From the NCBI GenBank assembly GCA_963849365.1, contig CAWKHA010000001.1, positions 682,001 through 746,000 of the forward strand: a stretch of DNA of 64,000 nt, in the 5' to 3' direction. This DNA comes from CAVQCJ01 sp963849365. Lineage in GTDB: Bacteria > Actinomycetota > Actinomycetes > Prado026. Positions 16,797 through 25,337 of this stretch are shown in pieces. Position 1 is the stretch's first letter. Each line of letters begins with the position of its first letter. The notes beneath the pieces are model-generated. The model was given only the letters and a program-made list of their open reading frames with translations. It ran no database searches and was not told the DNA's origin. The position numbers were made by a program, and so were the translations under genes.

Positions 16797-18554
16797 TCAC
16801 GTCGGGGCCGACTGCTCCGCCACCCACTGCTCGTACGCCTCGACGGCCACCGGGAGGGTGGGGTACAGCCGGTCCGGACCGATCGCCGCGACCAGGCCGT
16901 AGCGTTCCAGCGGCAGGTGCAGGTCGTGCTTGACCCGGGCGAGCGCGAACACAACGCCGCGCTCGACGCACCGGGCCCGCAGCTCCTCGAGCGCGTCCAG
17001 CCCGGTCAGGTCGACCTCGACGTTCGCCTCGACATTGAGGATGAACCACCGGACCGGTCCGTGCCTGGCCTCCTCGCGGTCCAGCACGCCGACCGCCTTG
17101 GTCAGGAAGTCGTCCGCGTTGGCGAAGAACAACGGCGAGTCGTACCGGTAGACGACCAGGCCCGGTATCACCTCGGAGTCGGGGTAGTCGTCCTCGTCGT
17201 GCATCCCGGCAACTCCCGGCACCCGGCGGAGCACCGAGTCGTGCGGGCGGGCCACCCGCACCAGCAGCTCGACGATGCTCAGGGCGACCGCGATGAGCAC
17301 GCCGTAGAGGATGTCGAAGGCGAGGACGCCGACTGCGGCGGCGAGCGCGATCGCGAACTCGCGGCGGCGGAACCGGTAGATCCGGCGGAACTCCGCCACG
17401 TCGACCAGACGCACTGCGGCGTAGATGACGAGCGCACCGAGCGCCGCCACCGGGAACCAGGCGAGCAGCGGGCCCAGGAACACCAGGGTCAGCAGTACGA
17501 GGGCGACCGAGACGAGAGCGTTCAGCTGCGTGCGGCTCCCCGCCTGCACGCCGAGGGCGGTCCGCGAGGCGGACGACGAAACCGGGAACCCGTGCACGAG
17601 GCTGGAGCCCAGGTTGGCCGCGCCGAGCGCGAGCAGCTCCTGGGTGTTGTCGACCCGGGTTCGCGATCTGGCGGCGAAGGCCCGCGCAGTCAGGACGTTG
17701 TCGGTGAACGCGACCACCGTCACGCCGATCGCGGGCAGGAGCAGCTGGCGCAGGTCGGTACCGGCGAGGTCCGGGAGCGCGACCTGCGGCAACCCGCGCG
17801 GGACGGGCCCTACGACGGCGATGCCGTGCTCGTCCAGGGAGAACGCCCAGACGGCCAAGCCGGCCGCCATGACTGCGACCAGCGGTCCCGGCACCCCGGG
17901 CCACCAGTGCCCCAGGACCAGCAGCAGCACGAACACACCGCTGGCGAGCAGGAACGTGCCGAGGTCGAAGTCGGCGCGGCCCTCGAACAGGGACCGCAGC
18001 TCGGCCACGAACGTGTCACCGCTGACCGGGATCCCGGTGACCTTGCCCAGCTGCCCGGCCACCATGATGACGGCGACACCGCTCAGGTAGCCGACGAGCA
18101 CCGGTTTGCTCACCAGGTCCGCGAGGAAGCCCAGCCGCAGGGCGAAGCCCGCCAGGCACAGCAGCCCGACCACGGCGGCAAGGGTGGCCGCCAGTGCGGC
18201 ATAGCGCGCGGGGTCCGAGGCGGCCAGCGGTCCGAGCGTGGCCGCCGTCAGCAGCGCGGTGGTCGACTCCGGACCGACGGACAGCTGCCGCGACGAGCCG
18301 AAGACCGCGTACAGCGTCAGCGTCGCGACGATGGCCCACAGGCCGGTGACCGGCGGCAGCCCGGCGACGCCGGCGTAGGCCATGACCTGCGGGACGAGGT
18401 AGGCCGCGACGGTCAGACCGGCCACCACGTCGCCGCGCAGCCAGGGCCGTCTGTAGCGCGCCAGCACGACGACCCCGGGGAACGTCCGGGCGGCCGCCTC
18501 CCGGACCGGGGGCAGTCGCCGCGTCGGATGCGGTGGCTGGGTCTGGTCCGCCAC
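16797..18554 (-). CDS. SulP-family anion transporter with STAS domain
   Basis: A 585-residue membrane protein. The SulP core (about 35-420) begins with GDVVAGLTVAAYLVPQVMAYA, the family signature, and has ten or more hydrophobic helices. A C-terminal STAS domain (about 450-570) follows, with FILNVEANVEVDLTGLDAL. Family members import sulfate, bicarbonate or dicarboxylates; the substrate here is not evident. The GTG start has a GGGAGG ribosome site. It lies 80 bp upstream of the amidohydrolase on the same strand and may be cotranscribed with it. Confidence 0.9.
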   Translation of the reverse strand: MADQTQPPHPTRRLPPVREAAARTFPGVVVLARYRRPWLRGDVVAGLTVAAYLVPQVMAYAGVAGLPPVTGLWAIVATLTLYAVFGSSRQLSVGPESTTALLTAATLGPLAASDPARYAALAATLAAVVGLLCLAGFALRLGFLADLVSKPVLVGYLSGVAVIMVAGQLGKVTGIPVSGDTFVAELRSLFEGRADFDLGTFLLASGVFVLLLVLGHWWPGVPGPLVAVMAAGLAVWAFSLDEHGIAVVGPVPRGLPQVALPDLAGTDLRQLLLPAIGVTVVAFTDNVLTARAFAARSRTRVDNTQELLALGAANLGSSLVHGFPVSSSASRTALGVQAGSRTQLNALVSVALVLLTLVFLGPLLAWFPVAALGALVIYAAVRLVDVAEFRRIYRFRRREFAIALAAAVGVLAFDILYGVLIAVALSIVELLVRVARPHDSVLRRVPGVAGMHDEDDYPDSEVIPGLVVYRYDSPLFFANADDFLTKAVGVLDREEARHGPVRWFILNVEANVEVDLTGLDALEELRARCVERGVVFALARVKHDLHLPLERYGLVAAIGPDRLYPTLPVAVEAYEQWVAEQSAPT

Positions 18555-18642
18555 GGGCCGCCCTCCCGTCTCCCCGACGCTCGATGCGGACGGAGCCGAC
18601 CGACCAGGAGGCTACTGCTGCGGCGCGAGCGCGGACATGGGA

Positions 18643-18719
18643 ACGTCCGGTCCGGTGTCCCGGCCGGCGCCGACCGGACCGGCCGGCGCCGACCGTGACC
18701 GGAGCCCCGGTCCGGACGT
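18643..18719 (-). terminator. Long inverted repeat after the aldehyde dehydrogenase gene
   Basis: ACGTCCGGTCCGG (18643-18655) and CCGGTCCGGACGT (18707-18719) pair at 12 of 13 positions and enclose a very GC-rich loop. The structure begins two bases beyond the stop of the dehydrogenase gene on the minus strand, so it probably blocks read-through into the SulP gene. Confidence 0.5.
18660..18695. repeat. Tandem 19-bp direct repeat
   Basis: CCGGCCGGCGCCGACCG occurs twice, separated by GA, inside the loop of the large inverted repeat between two minus-strand genes. Each copy contains the self-complementary GGCGCC. The role is unknown; it may add secondary structure to the terminator. Confidence 0.6.
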
Positions 18720-18721
18720 CC

Positions 18722-20173
18722 TCAGCTGTCGAGGTTCGCCATCACGTGCTTGATGCGCGTGTAGTCCTCGAAGCCGTACATCGACAGGTCCTTGCCGTAC
18801 CCGCTGTGCTTGAAGCCGCCGTGCGGCATCTCGGCCACGAGCGGGATGTGCGTGTTGATCCAGACGCAGCCGAAGTCCAGCCGGCGCGCCATCCGCATCG
18901 CGCGGCCGAAGTCCTTCGTCCACACCGAGGACGCGAGCCCGTAGCTCACGCCGTTGGCCCATGCGAGCGCCTCGGCCTCGTCGGTGAAGCGCTGCACCGT
19001 GATGACAGGTCCGAACACCTCGTTCTGGATGATCGCGTCGTCCTGCCGCAGGTCCGACACGACGGTCGGGGCGAAGTAGAACCCGTGGTCGCCGACCCGC
19101 TGCCCGCCGGTGTCCACCTTCGCGTGGTCGGGCAGGTCGTCGAAGAACGACGCGACCCGCGCCAGCTGGTTGGCGTTGTTGACCGGCGGCAGCAGCGCGT
19201 CCTCGTCGCCGGGGCCGTTGGCGTAGGTGGACACGACGTTCTTCGCCTGCTCGGTGAGCGCGGCCACGAAGTCGGTGTAGATGCCCGGTCCGGCGAGCAC
19301 CCTGGTGGCCGCCGTGCAGTCCTGGCCCGCGTTGAAGTACCCCGCGATCGCGATGTTCTCGGCCACCGCCTCGAGGTCCGCGTCGTCGAAGATCACGACC
19401 GGGGCCTTGCCGCCGAGCTCGAGGTGCACCCGCTTGAGGTCCTTCGCCGCGCTGCCGGCAACCTCCATCCCGGCGCGCACCGAACCGGTGATGGACACCA
19501 TGGCCGGCGTCTTGTGCTCGACGAGCGCGCGGCCGGTGTCGCGGTCGCCGCAGATGACGTTGAGCACACCCGGCGGCAGCGCTCCCGCCTCGTAGATGAG
19601 CTCCGCCATCCGCACCGTGCTGGCCGGTGTGGTGTCCGACGGCTTCAGGACGACGGCGTTGCCCGCGGCGATGGCCGGTGCGAACTTCCAGACGGCCATC
19701 ATCATGGGGTAGTTCCACGGCGCGACCTGCCCGCAGACCCCGACCGGCTCGCGCCGGATGATCGACGTGTGGCCGGCCATGTACTCGCCCGCGGAGCGCC
19801 CCTCCAGGACCCGCGCGGCACCGGCGAAGAACCGGATCTGGTCGACCATCGGCGGGATCTCCTCCGACCGGGTCAGCGCGATCGGCTTGCCGGTGTTCTG
19901 GCTCTCGATCTCGACCAGCTCGTCGGCGTGGCTCTCGATCACGTCGGCGATGGCGAGCATGGCCTTCTGCCGCTCGGAGGGGGTCGAGTCGCGCCAGATC
20001 TCGAAGGCGCCGGCCGCGGCGGCGTACGCGCGGTCCACGTCCTTGTCGCCGGACAGCGGGGCGGTGCCGAACACCGCGCCCGTGCTCGGGTCGACCAGGT
20101 CGGTGCTGCGCCCGTCGACCGTGTCCACCGACTCGCCGTTCACGAAGTTGCGCAGGATGCGCTTGTCGGTCAC
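18722..20173 (-). CDS. Gamma-aminobutyraldehyde dehydrogenase (PatD/PuuC type)
   Basis: A 483-residue aldehyde dehydrogenase with APWNYPMMMAVWK, HLELGGKAPVV and the catalytic segment NAGQDCTAATR. It is closely similar to the operon-borne enzyme at 11721 and to aminobutyraldehyde dehydrogenases. It should oxidise 4-aminobutanal, formed from putrescine by the aminotransferase encoded divergently, to GABA using NAD. The GTG at 20173 follows GAGGAG by six bases and is preferred over longer in-frame starts. It shares a 237-bp intergenic region with the Lrp-type regulator, which may control both directions. Confidence 0.9.
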   Translation of the reverse strand: MTDKRILRNFVNGESVDTVDGRSTDLVDPSTGAVFGTAPLSGDKDVDRAYAAAAGAFEIWRDSTPSERQKAMLAIADVIESHADELVEIESQNTGKPIALTRSEEIPPMVDQIRFFAGAARVLEGRSAGEYMAGHTSIIRREPVGVCGQVAPWNYPMMMAVWKFAPAIAAGNAVVLKPSDTTPASTVRMAELIYEAGALPPGVLNVICGDRDTGRALVEHKTPAMVSITGSVRAGMEVAGSAAKDLKRVHLELGGKAPVVIFDDADLEAVAENIAIAGYFNAGQDCTAATRVLAGPGIYTDFVAALTEQAKNVVSTYANGPGDEDALLPPVNNANQLARVASFFDDLPDHAKVDTGGQRVGDHGFYFAPTVVSDLRQDDAIIQNEVFGPVITVQRFTDEAEALAWANGVSYGLASSVWTKDFGRAMRMARRLDFGCVWINTHIPLVAEMPHGGFKHSGYGKDLSMYGFEDYTRIKHVMANLDS

Positions 20174-20324
20174 TCGATGCTCCTCATAGACGCGCGGCTC
20201 CTCACAGACAGGCCTGCCCACCTTCAGTCCCGCGCCGGTCGGCCGGTGCGGGTGGCGCGGACAGGCGGCTCCACGGGCAGTCATACCACAGCGGTCCGGC
20301 CACGGATACGGAAGAACGGAACCG

Positions 20325-20381
20325 GATTGGGCATGGAATCAGTGTGCGATCGTCACCTGGACGACGGATTCGCTTGAAATC
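20325..20381. promoter_or_regulatory. Paired GATT...AATC inverted repeats
   Basis: Two similar short inverted repeats, GATT-n8-AATC (20325-20340) and GATT-n7-AATC (20367-20381), lie 42 bp apart upstream of the lrp-like gene, about four helical turns. Lrp/AsnC proteins often bind phased, AT-rich dyads in divergent promoter regions. The assignment is inferred. No gene is seen elsewhere in 20174-20410. Confidence 0.3.
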
Positions 20382-20410
20382 GTCCCTTCCGGAGGCCAGG
20401 ATGTCGGACC

Positions 20411-20890
20411 ATGGCCGGACGCGAGCGGACGAACGGGGGCGCCTTCCCTCTCGACGACGTGTCCAAGGCGATCATCGAGCAGCTGCAGCAGGACGGGCGC
20501 CGCGCGTACGCCACCATCGGCAAGGCCGTCGGCCTGTCGGAGGCGGCGGTCCGCCAGCGGGTGCAGCGGCTGGTCGACGCCGGCGTGATCCAGATCGTCG
20601 CGGTCACCGACCCGATGACGGTCGGCTTCCCGCGGGCGGCCATGATCGGCATCCGGTGCGAGGGCGACATGGAGCTCGTCGCCGACAAGCTCGAGTCGAT
20701 GCCGGAGATCGACTACCTCGTGATCACCGCCGGTCAGTACGACCTGCTGGTCGAGGTGGTCTGCGAGGACGACGAGCACCTGCTCGAAGTGATCAACAAG
20801 AGGATCCGTGCCATCCCCGGAGTCGTGCACACGGAGACGTTCGTCTACCTGCGGCTCCGCAAGCAGATCTACACCTGGGGAACTCGATGA
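20411..20890 (+). CDS. Lrp/AsnC-family transcriptional regulator
   Basis: A 159-residue protein with an N-terminal AsnC helix-turn-helix (about 15-65: LDDVSKAIIEQLQQDGRRAYATIG, then VGLSEAAVRQRVQRL) and a C-terminal RAM ligand-binding domain (about 75-150) ending in VVHTETFVYLRLRKQIYTWG. It leads the operon with a polyamine-type aminotransferase and so probably senses an amine or amino acid. The strong GGAGG at 20391 is best placed for ATG 20401, which is out of frame; ATG 20411 has AGGA nine bases upstream and gives the family N-terminus. Confidence 0.9.
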   Translation: MAGRERTNGGAFPLDDVSKAIIEQLQQDGRRAYATIGKAVGLSEAAVRQRVQRLVDAGVIQIVAVTDPMTVGFPRAAMIGIRCEGDMELVADKLESMPEIDYLVITAGQYDLLVEVVCEDDEHLLEVINKRIRAIPGVVHTETFVYLRLRKQIYTWGTR

Positions 20891-20906
20891 CCGAGGACGT
20901 GCGATG
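20886..20906 (+). other. Six-codon mini-ORF bridging lrp and aminotransferase
   Basis: ATG 20886 overlaps the lrp stop (ATGA), reads six codons (M T E D V R) and stops in a TGA that overlaps the aminotransferase ATG at 20904. Such chained overlaps could pass ribosomes from one gene to the next. It may also be chance: GAGGAC inside it can serve directly as the aminotransferase ribosome site. Confidence 0.3.
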
Positions 20907-22301
20907 ACGACACCGCAGTACATCGACGAGCCGGGCGACGACAGTCTCGCGCGGACCGCAGCCGACCGGCTCTGGATGCACTTCACCCGGCACTCCGGCT
21001 ACGAGGACGGCAGGGGACACGTCCCGGTGATCGTCCGCGGCGACGGCGCGTACATCTACGACGACCAGGGCAAGCGCTACCTGGACGGGCTCGCGGGGCT
21101 GTTCACCGTGCAGCTCGGGCACGGTCGCACCGAGCTGGCCGAAGCGGCGGCCAAGCAGGCTTCCGAGCTCGCGTACTTCCCGCTGTGGTCGTACGCCCAC
21201 CCCAAGGCGATCGAGCTGGCCGAGCGGCTCGTCGGTTACGCACCCGGCGGGCTGGACCGGGTCTTCTTCACCACCGGCGGCGGCGAGGCCGTCGAGAGTG
21301 CGTGGAAGGTCGCCAAGCAGTACTACAAGCTCGTCGGCAAGCCGTTCAAGCACAAGGTGATCAGCCGCGCGGTCGCGTACCACGGCACCCCGCAGGGCGC
21401 CCTGTCGATCACCGGCATCCCGGACGCGAAGAAGTACTTCGAGCCGCTGGTCCCCGGCGCCCACAAAGTGCCGAACACGAACTTCTACCGCGCCCCCCAG
21501 CATGCCGACGACATCGAGGCCTTCGGCCGCTGGGCCGCCGACCGCATCGAGGAGGCCATCGAGTTCGAGGGCCCCGACACCGTCGCGGCGGTCTTCCTCG
21601 AGCCGGTGCAGAACTCCGGCGGCTGCTTCCCGCCGCCGCCCGGCTACCTGCAGCGGGTGCGGGAGATCTGCGACCGGCACGATGTGCTGTTCGTGGCGGA
21701 CGAGACGATCTGCGCGTTCGGTCGCATCGGCGAGATGTTCGCGACGGCCCGGTACGGCGTGGAGCCGGACATCATCACGTGCGCCAAGGGCATGACCTCG
21801 GGGTACTCCCCGCTGGGTGCGATGATCGTCGGCGAGCGCATCTTCGAGCCGTTCCGGCACGGGATGGACTACTTCGCCCACGGCTACACCTTCGGCGGCC
21901 ACCCGGTTTCGTGCGCGGTCGGGCTGGCCAACCTCGACGTGTTCGAGCGCGAGGGCATCAACGCCCACGTGCGCGCGAACGAGGGAGCGTTCCGCGCGTC
22001 CCTGGAGAAGCTCAACGACCTCCCGATCGTCGGCGACGTCCGCGGCGACGGGTACTTCTACGGGATCGAGCTGGTCAAGGACAAGGTCACCAAGGAGAGC
22101 TTCGACGACGACGAGTCCGAGCGGCTGCTGCGCGGGTTCCTGTCCAAGGCCCTGTTCGATGCCGGCCTGTACTGCCGGGCGGACGACCGCGGCGACCCGG
22201 TGATCCAGCTCTCGCCGCCGCTGATCATCGGGCAGCCCGAGTTCGACTTCATCGAGCAGACGCTGCGCTCGGTGCTGACCGAGGCGTGGTCGATCCTCTG
22301 A
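20904..22301 (+). CDS. Class III aminotransferase, putrescine/polyamine-pyruvate type
   Basis: A 465-residue PLP enzyme of the omega-aminotransferase group. Visible landmarks are FFTTGGGEAVESAWK (cofactor phosphate), VADETICAFGRIG with the Asp-Glu pair at 266-267, and the Schiff-base Lys K295 in TCAKGMTSGYSPLGA. Relatives (SpuC, YgjG, beta-alanine-pyruvate aminotransferase) remove the primary amino group of putrescine, cadaverine or beta-alanine. The divergent aminobutyraldehyde dehydrogenase and the nearby MmsA would handle the products. The GAGGAC ribosome site lies within the overlap after lrp. Confidence 0.88.
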   Translation: MTTPQYIDEPGDDSLARTAADRLWMHFTRHSGYEDGRGHVPVIVRGDGAYIYDDQGKRYLDGLAGLFTVQLGHGRTELAEAAAKQASELAYFPLWSYAHPKAIELAERLVGYAPGGLDRVFFTTGGGEAVESAWKVAKQYYKLVGKPFKHKVISRAVAYHGTPQGALSITGIPDAKKYFEPLVPGAHKVPNTNFYRAPQHADDIEAFGRWAADRIEEAIEFEGPDTVAAVFLEPVQNSGGCFPPPPGYLQRVREICDRHDVLFVADETICAFGRIGEMFATARYGVEPDIITCAKGMTSGYSPLGAMIVGERIFEPFRHGMDYFAHGYTFGGHPVSCAVGLANLDVFEREGINAHVRANEGAFRASLEKLNDLPIVGDVRGDGYFYGIELVKDKVTKESFDDDESERLLRGFLSKALFDAGLYCRADDRGDPVIQLSPPLIIGQPEFDFIEQTLRSVLTEAWSIL

Positions 22302-22341
22302 GCCGAGCGCGACCGTCAGCCGCACCCAGCGGAGCAGCACG

Positions 22342-23007
22342 ATGACACCGGACCGCCCCGGTTCGACCGCGCGGACGCGGCTCCGCCGGCTGCCCGGGAA
22401 GGCCGTCCGGGACCGCGCCGCCCTGCACGCCGTGCTGGACGCGGGCCTGGTCGCCCACGTCGCCGTCACCGGGCCGGACGGACAGCCGTTCATCGTCCCG
22501 GTCGCGTACGCGCGCGACGGCGAACGGGTGCTGTTCCACGGGTCGACCGGCTCGCGCCTGTTCCGCGGCCTGGCCGGCGGCGCGCCCACGTGCCTGACGG
22601 TGACGCTGCTGGACGGGATGGTCCTGGCCCGGTCGGTGTTCGAGTCGTCGATGCACTACCGCTCCGCGATGGTGCTCGGCTCGTGCACGCCGGTCCGCGG
22701 GGCGGCGAAGCTGGCCGCGCTCGAGCTCATCACGCACCACCTGCTGCCCGGACGGTGGACCGAGGCGCGGCAGCCGACGCGCAAGGAGCTGGTCGCGACG
22801 CTGGTGCTGGCGCTGCCGCTGGACGAGGCGTCGGTGAAGATCAGCAACGGACCGCCCGACGACCCGGCCGACGATGTCCTGCTGCCGGTCTGGGCCGGCA
22901 CGGTCCCCTTGCACGAGACGTTCGGCGAGCCGGTCGACGCCCCCGACCTGGCCTACCCGCTGCCGGCCCCCGACTACATCCGCGGCTGGACCAGGAGAGC
23001 GCCTTGA
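22342..23007 (+). CDS. Pyridoxamine 5'-phosphate oxidase-family (NimA-like) protein
   Basis: A 221-residue flavin- or nucleotide-binding split-barrel protein: LVAHVAVTGPDGQPFIVPVAYARDGERVLFHGSTGS is the typical N-terminal barrel, with C-terminal PTRKELVATLVLALPLDEASVKI. These proteins bind FMN, F420 or heme and include nitroimidazole-resistance-like reductases. The specific reaction is unknown. Its position between a PLP aminotransferase and an FAD oxidoreductase in one operon suggests an accessory role in amine catabolism. Its stop overlaps the next gene's TTG start. Confidence 0.8.
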   Translation: MTPDRPGSTARTRLRRLPGKAVRDRAALHAVLDAGLVAHVAVTGPDGQPFIVPVAYARDGERVLFHGSTGSRLFRGLAGGAPTCLTVTLLDGMVLARSVFESSMHYRSAMVLGSCTPVRGAAKLAALELITHHLLPGRWTEARQPTRKELVATLVLALPLDEASVKISNGPPDDPADDVLLPVWAGTVPLHETFGEPVDAPDLAYPLPAPDYIRGWTRRAP

Positions 23008-24416
23008 CCTCACCCGCCTCCGCCGGCGACCTGGCGCCGTACCGGCGGCTGTCGTTGTGGTGGGACACGCTTCCCGGTCCGTTGGCCGGAGAGCGCCGCT
23101 CGGCGCTGGACGGCGACACCGACGCCGACGTGGCGATCGTCGGAGCCGGTTACACCGGGCTGTGGACCGCGTACTACCTCGCGAAGGCCGACCCGTCGCT
23201 GCGGGTCGTCGTGGTCGAGCGTGAGACGGCCGGCTTCGGCGCGTCCGGGCGCAACGGCGGCTGGTGCTCCGCCCTCTTCCCGGCGTCCTGGGCGAAGATC
23301 GCCCGCGGCTCCTCGCGCGAGGACGCGATCCGGATGCAACGTGCCATGTTCGACACCGTCGACGAGATCGGTCGCGTCGTCGTCGCCGAAGACCTCGACG
23401 TGCACTGGGCCAAGGGCGGCACCGTCGGGATGGCCCGCACACCGACCCAGGCCGAGCGGGCCCGCGCCGAGGTGGGCGAGGCCCGCACCTGGGGCTTCGG
23501 CGCCGAGGACTACCGCTGGCTGTCGGCGGAGGAGATACGCGAGCGCGTGGGTGCCACCGACCTGCTCGGCGGGACCTACACCCCGCACACCGCGGCGATC
23601 CACCCGGCACGGCTGGCCCGCGGGCTCGCCCAGGTCGTCGAGCGGCTCGGCGTACGCGTGGTGGAAGGAACGCAGGCCACCGCGCTCGAGCCGGGCGTCG
23701 TGCGTACCCCGTACGGGTCCGTCCGGGCCCGGTACGTGATCCGGGCGACCGAGGGGTACACGCCGTCGCTGCCCGGCCACCGCCGCGACATCGCGCCGGT
23801 CTACTCCCTGATGCTCGCGACCGAGCCGCTCCCCACCGCAGTGTGGGAGCAGATCGGGCTGTCCCGGCGGGAGACGTTCAACGACCACCGGCACCTGATC
23901 ATCTACGGACAGCGCACCGCCGACGACCGGTTCGCCTTCGGCGGGCGCGGCGCTCCGTACCACTTCGCGTCGGTGGTCCGGCCCGAGTACGACCGCGAGC
24001 CGCAGGTCTTCGCCGAGCTGCGCCGGGTGCTGATCGAGCTGTTCCCCGCGGTCGCCGACTACGCGATCACACACACCTGGGGCGGTCCGCTGGGGGTGCC
24101 GCGCGACTGGTACGCCTCGGTCGGGCTGGACCGGCGCACCGGTGTCGGCTGGGCCGGGGGCTACGTCGGCGACGGGGTGGGCACCACCAACCTCGCGGGT
24201 CGCACCCTGGCCGACCTGGTCCTGGAGCGGCGCGACTCGGACCTGCTGACCCTGCCGTGGGTGGGTCACCGCTCCCCTCGCTGGGAGCCGGAGCCGCTGC
24301 GGTTCCTGGGCGTCAACGCCGGCTTGCGGGTGATGAGCAGCGCCGACCACGCCGAGGTCCGCAGCGGCCGGCAGTCGCGACGCGCCGCGTTGTTCGGACG
24401 CTTCACGGGACACTGA
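23004..24416 (+). CDS. FAD-dependent amine oxidoreductase (second copy)
   Basis: A 470-residue DAO-family flavoprotein with VAIVGAGYTGLWTAYYL near residue 40, the ASGRNGGW segment and a C-terminal GGYVGDGVGTTNLAG flavin-binding loop. It is a distant paralogue of the enzyme at 6046-7467; both share the pattern PYGSVRA in the middle. It probably oxidises an amine to an aldehyde with release of hydrogen peroxide or reduction of an acceptor. The TTG start overlaps the upstream stop (TTGA) and has AGGAG before it. It ends the Lrp-led operon. Confidence 0.85.
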   Translation: MTSPASAGDLAPYRRLSLWWDTLPGPLAGERRSALDGDTDADVAIVGAGYTGLWTAYYLAKADPSLRVVVVERETAGFGASGRNGGWCSALFPASWAKIARGSSREDAIRMQRAMFDTVDEIGRVVVAEDLDVHWAKGGTVGMARTPTQAERARAEVGEARTWGFGAEDYRWLSAEEIRERVGATDLLGGTYTPHTAAIHPARLARGLAQVVERLGVRVVEGTQATALEPGVVRTPYGSVRARYVIRATEGYTPSLPGHRRDIAPVYSLMLATEPLPTAVWEQIGLSRRETFNDHRHLIIYGQRTADDRFAFGGRGAPYHFASVVRPEYDREPQVFAELRRVLIELFPAVADYAITHTWGGPLGVPRDWYASVGLDRRTGVGWAGGYVGDGVGTTNLAGRTLADLVLERRDSDLLTLPWVGHRSPRWEPEPLRFLGVNAGLRVMSSADHAEVRSGRQSRRAALFGRFTGH

Positions 24417-24429
24417 ACGGCACGGCAGA

Positions 24430-24633
24430 ATGCACCGTATGCCCGCCAAGAACAAGGGACCCGAGCCGACACCGGACGAACTGCACGCCCGCTTCCGGGC
24501 GGCCCTCGACCGCAAGGCGGGCAGGCACCAGTCGGGCGCCGCGGACGGACCCGGCGACCCGGCCGCCAAGGCGTCCACGCGGACCGCGAACAGCAAGCGC
24601 CAGCGCGAGTTCCGTCGCAAGAGCGGCGGCTGA
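24430..24633 (+). CDS. DUF5302-family small protein
   Basis: A 67-residue, highly charged protein. It has the DUF5302 layout: a helical segment ELHARFRAALDRKAGR and the conserved C-terminus REFRRKSGG. The function of this actinobacterial family is unknown; it is probably cytoplasmic and partly disordered. It begins 13 bases after the FAD oxidoreductase stop; ATG 24430 and ATG 24439 are both possible starts. Confidence 0.75.
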   Translation: MHRMPAKNKGPEPTPDELHARFRAALDRKAGRHQSGAADGPGDPAAKASTRTANSKRQREFRRKSGG

Positions 24634-24685
24634 CCGCGCCGGCGGGACCGCTCCGCCGGCGCCACGACCCGGCAGCCCGGCTCCT

Positions 24686-25325
24686 TCAGACCGACCAGTG
24701 CGCCGGCCGGGTCAGCGACGGCGGCAGCTTCATGTGGCGGTCGCCGTGCACCGACTCCAGCTGCGACTGGGTGACGAACAGACTCCCGCCGAGGTCCGCG
24801 CCGCGCAGGTCCGCGCCCCTGAGGTCGGCCCCGGTCAGGTCGGCCCGCCCGAGATCCACGCCGCGCAGGTCGGCGCCTACGAGCACAGCGCCCCGAAGGC
24901 TCGCACCGCGCAGTTCGTGCTCGCGCAGGTCCGCACCGACGAGGTCTGCACCGGCAAGGTCGGGCGCCGGCGACGAGAGCACCGAACGCGGGTGAGTCCC
25001 TCGGTCGTCTCCTGCGCGACCAGCAGCTCGTCCTGCATTGGCTGTGCGCGCGGCAGGGTCAGTGCCTCGGCCAGGTACCAGAGCAGCTCGTGGAGCTGTC
25101 GCATGACGTCGAACGCCGCGAACCCGGCGCCGCGACGTCAGGTGTTCGCTGCCAGTCCCGCCCCGCGAAGGTGACCTGCGTGACCTGCTGCCCGGCGCCG
25201 AAGCAGTCGTAGCCGGCGCAAGCCGGCACGACGCAGCACAGCCCCGCGCAACGCGCACAGTCCGCGCGCAGCCGGCTGCGTACGGCCCGGGCGGATCTGG
25301 CGGCCGGTTCGAGGTCCTCCGTCAA
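24686..25325 (-). pseudogene. Decayed pentapeptide-repeat protein gene
   Basis: Three minus-strand frames join into one recognisable family. The first (from 25325) holds a Cys-rich N-terminus (CARCAGLCCVVPACAGYDCFG) and QVTQVTFAGRDW. The second resumes near 25128 with FAAFDVMRQLHELLWYLAEALT. The third, from about 25000, carries pentapeptide repeats of the ADLxx type and ends LPPSLTRPAHWSV. At least two frameshifts (near 25128-25137 and 24990-25000) are needed, and the segment normally lying between the Cys motif and YDCFG (several tens of residues in relatives) is missing. The gene is therefore non-functional. It is flanked by DUF5302 and DUF1906 genes. Confidence 0.8.
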
Positions 25326-25337
25326 CGGCAGCCCAGG

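Noticed and set aside
13572..18698. A 1708-codon plus-strand open frame
   Set aside because: It runs across pucR in another frame and antisense to the amidohydrolase and SulP genes. The translation is low-complexity Arg/Gly/Pro, a common artefact of very high GC.
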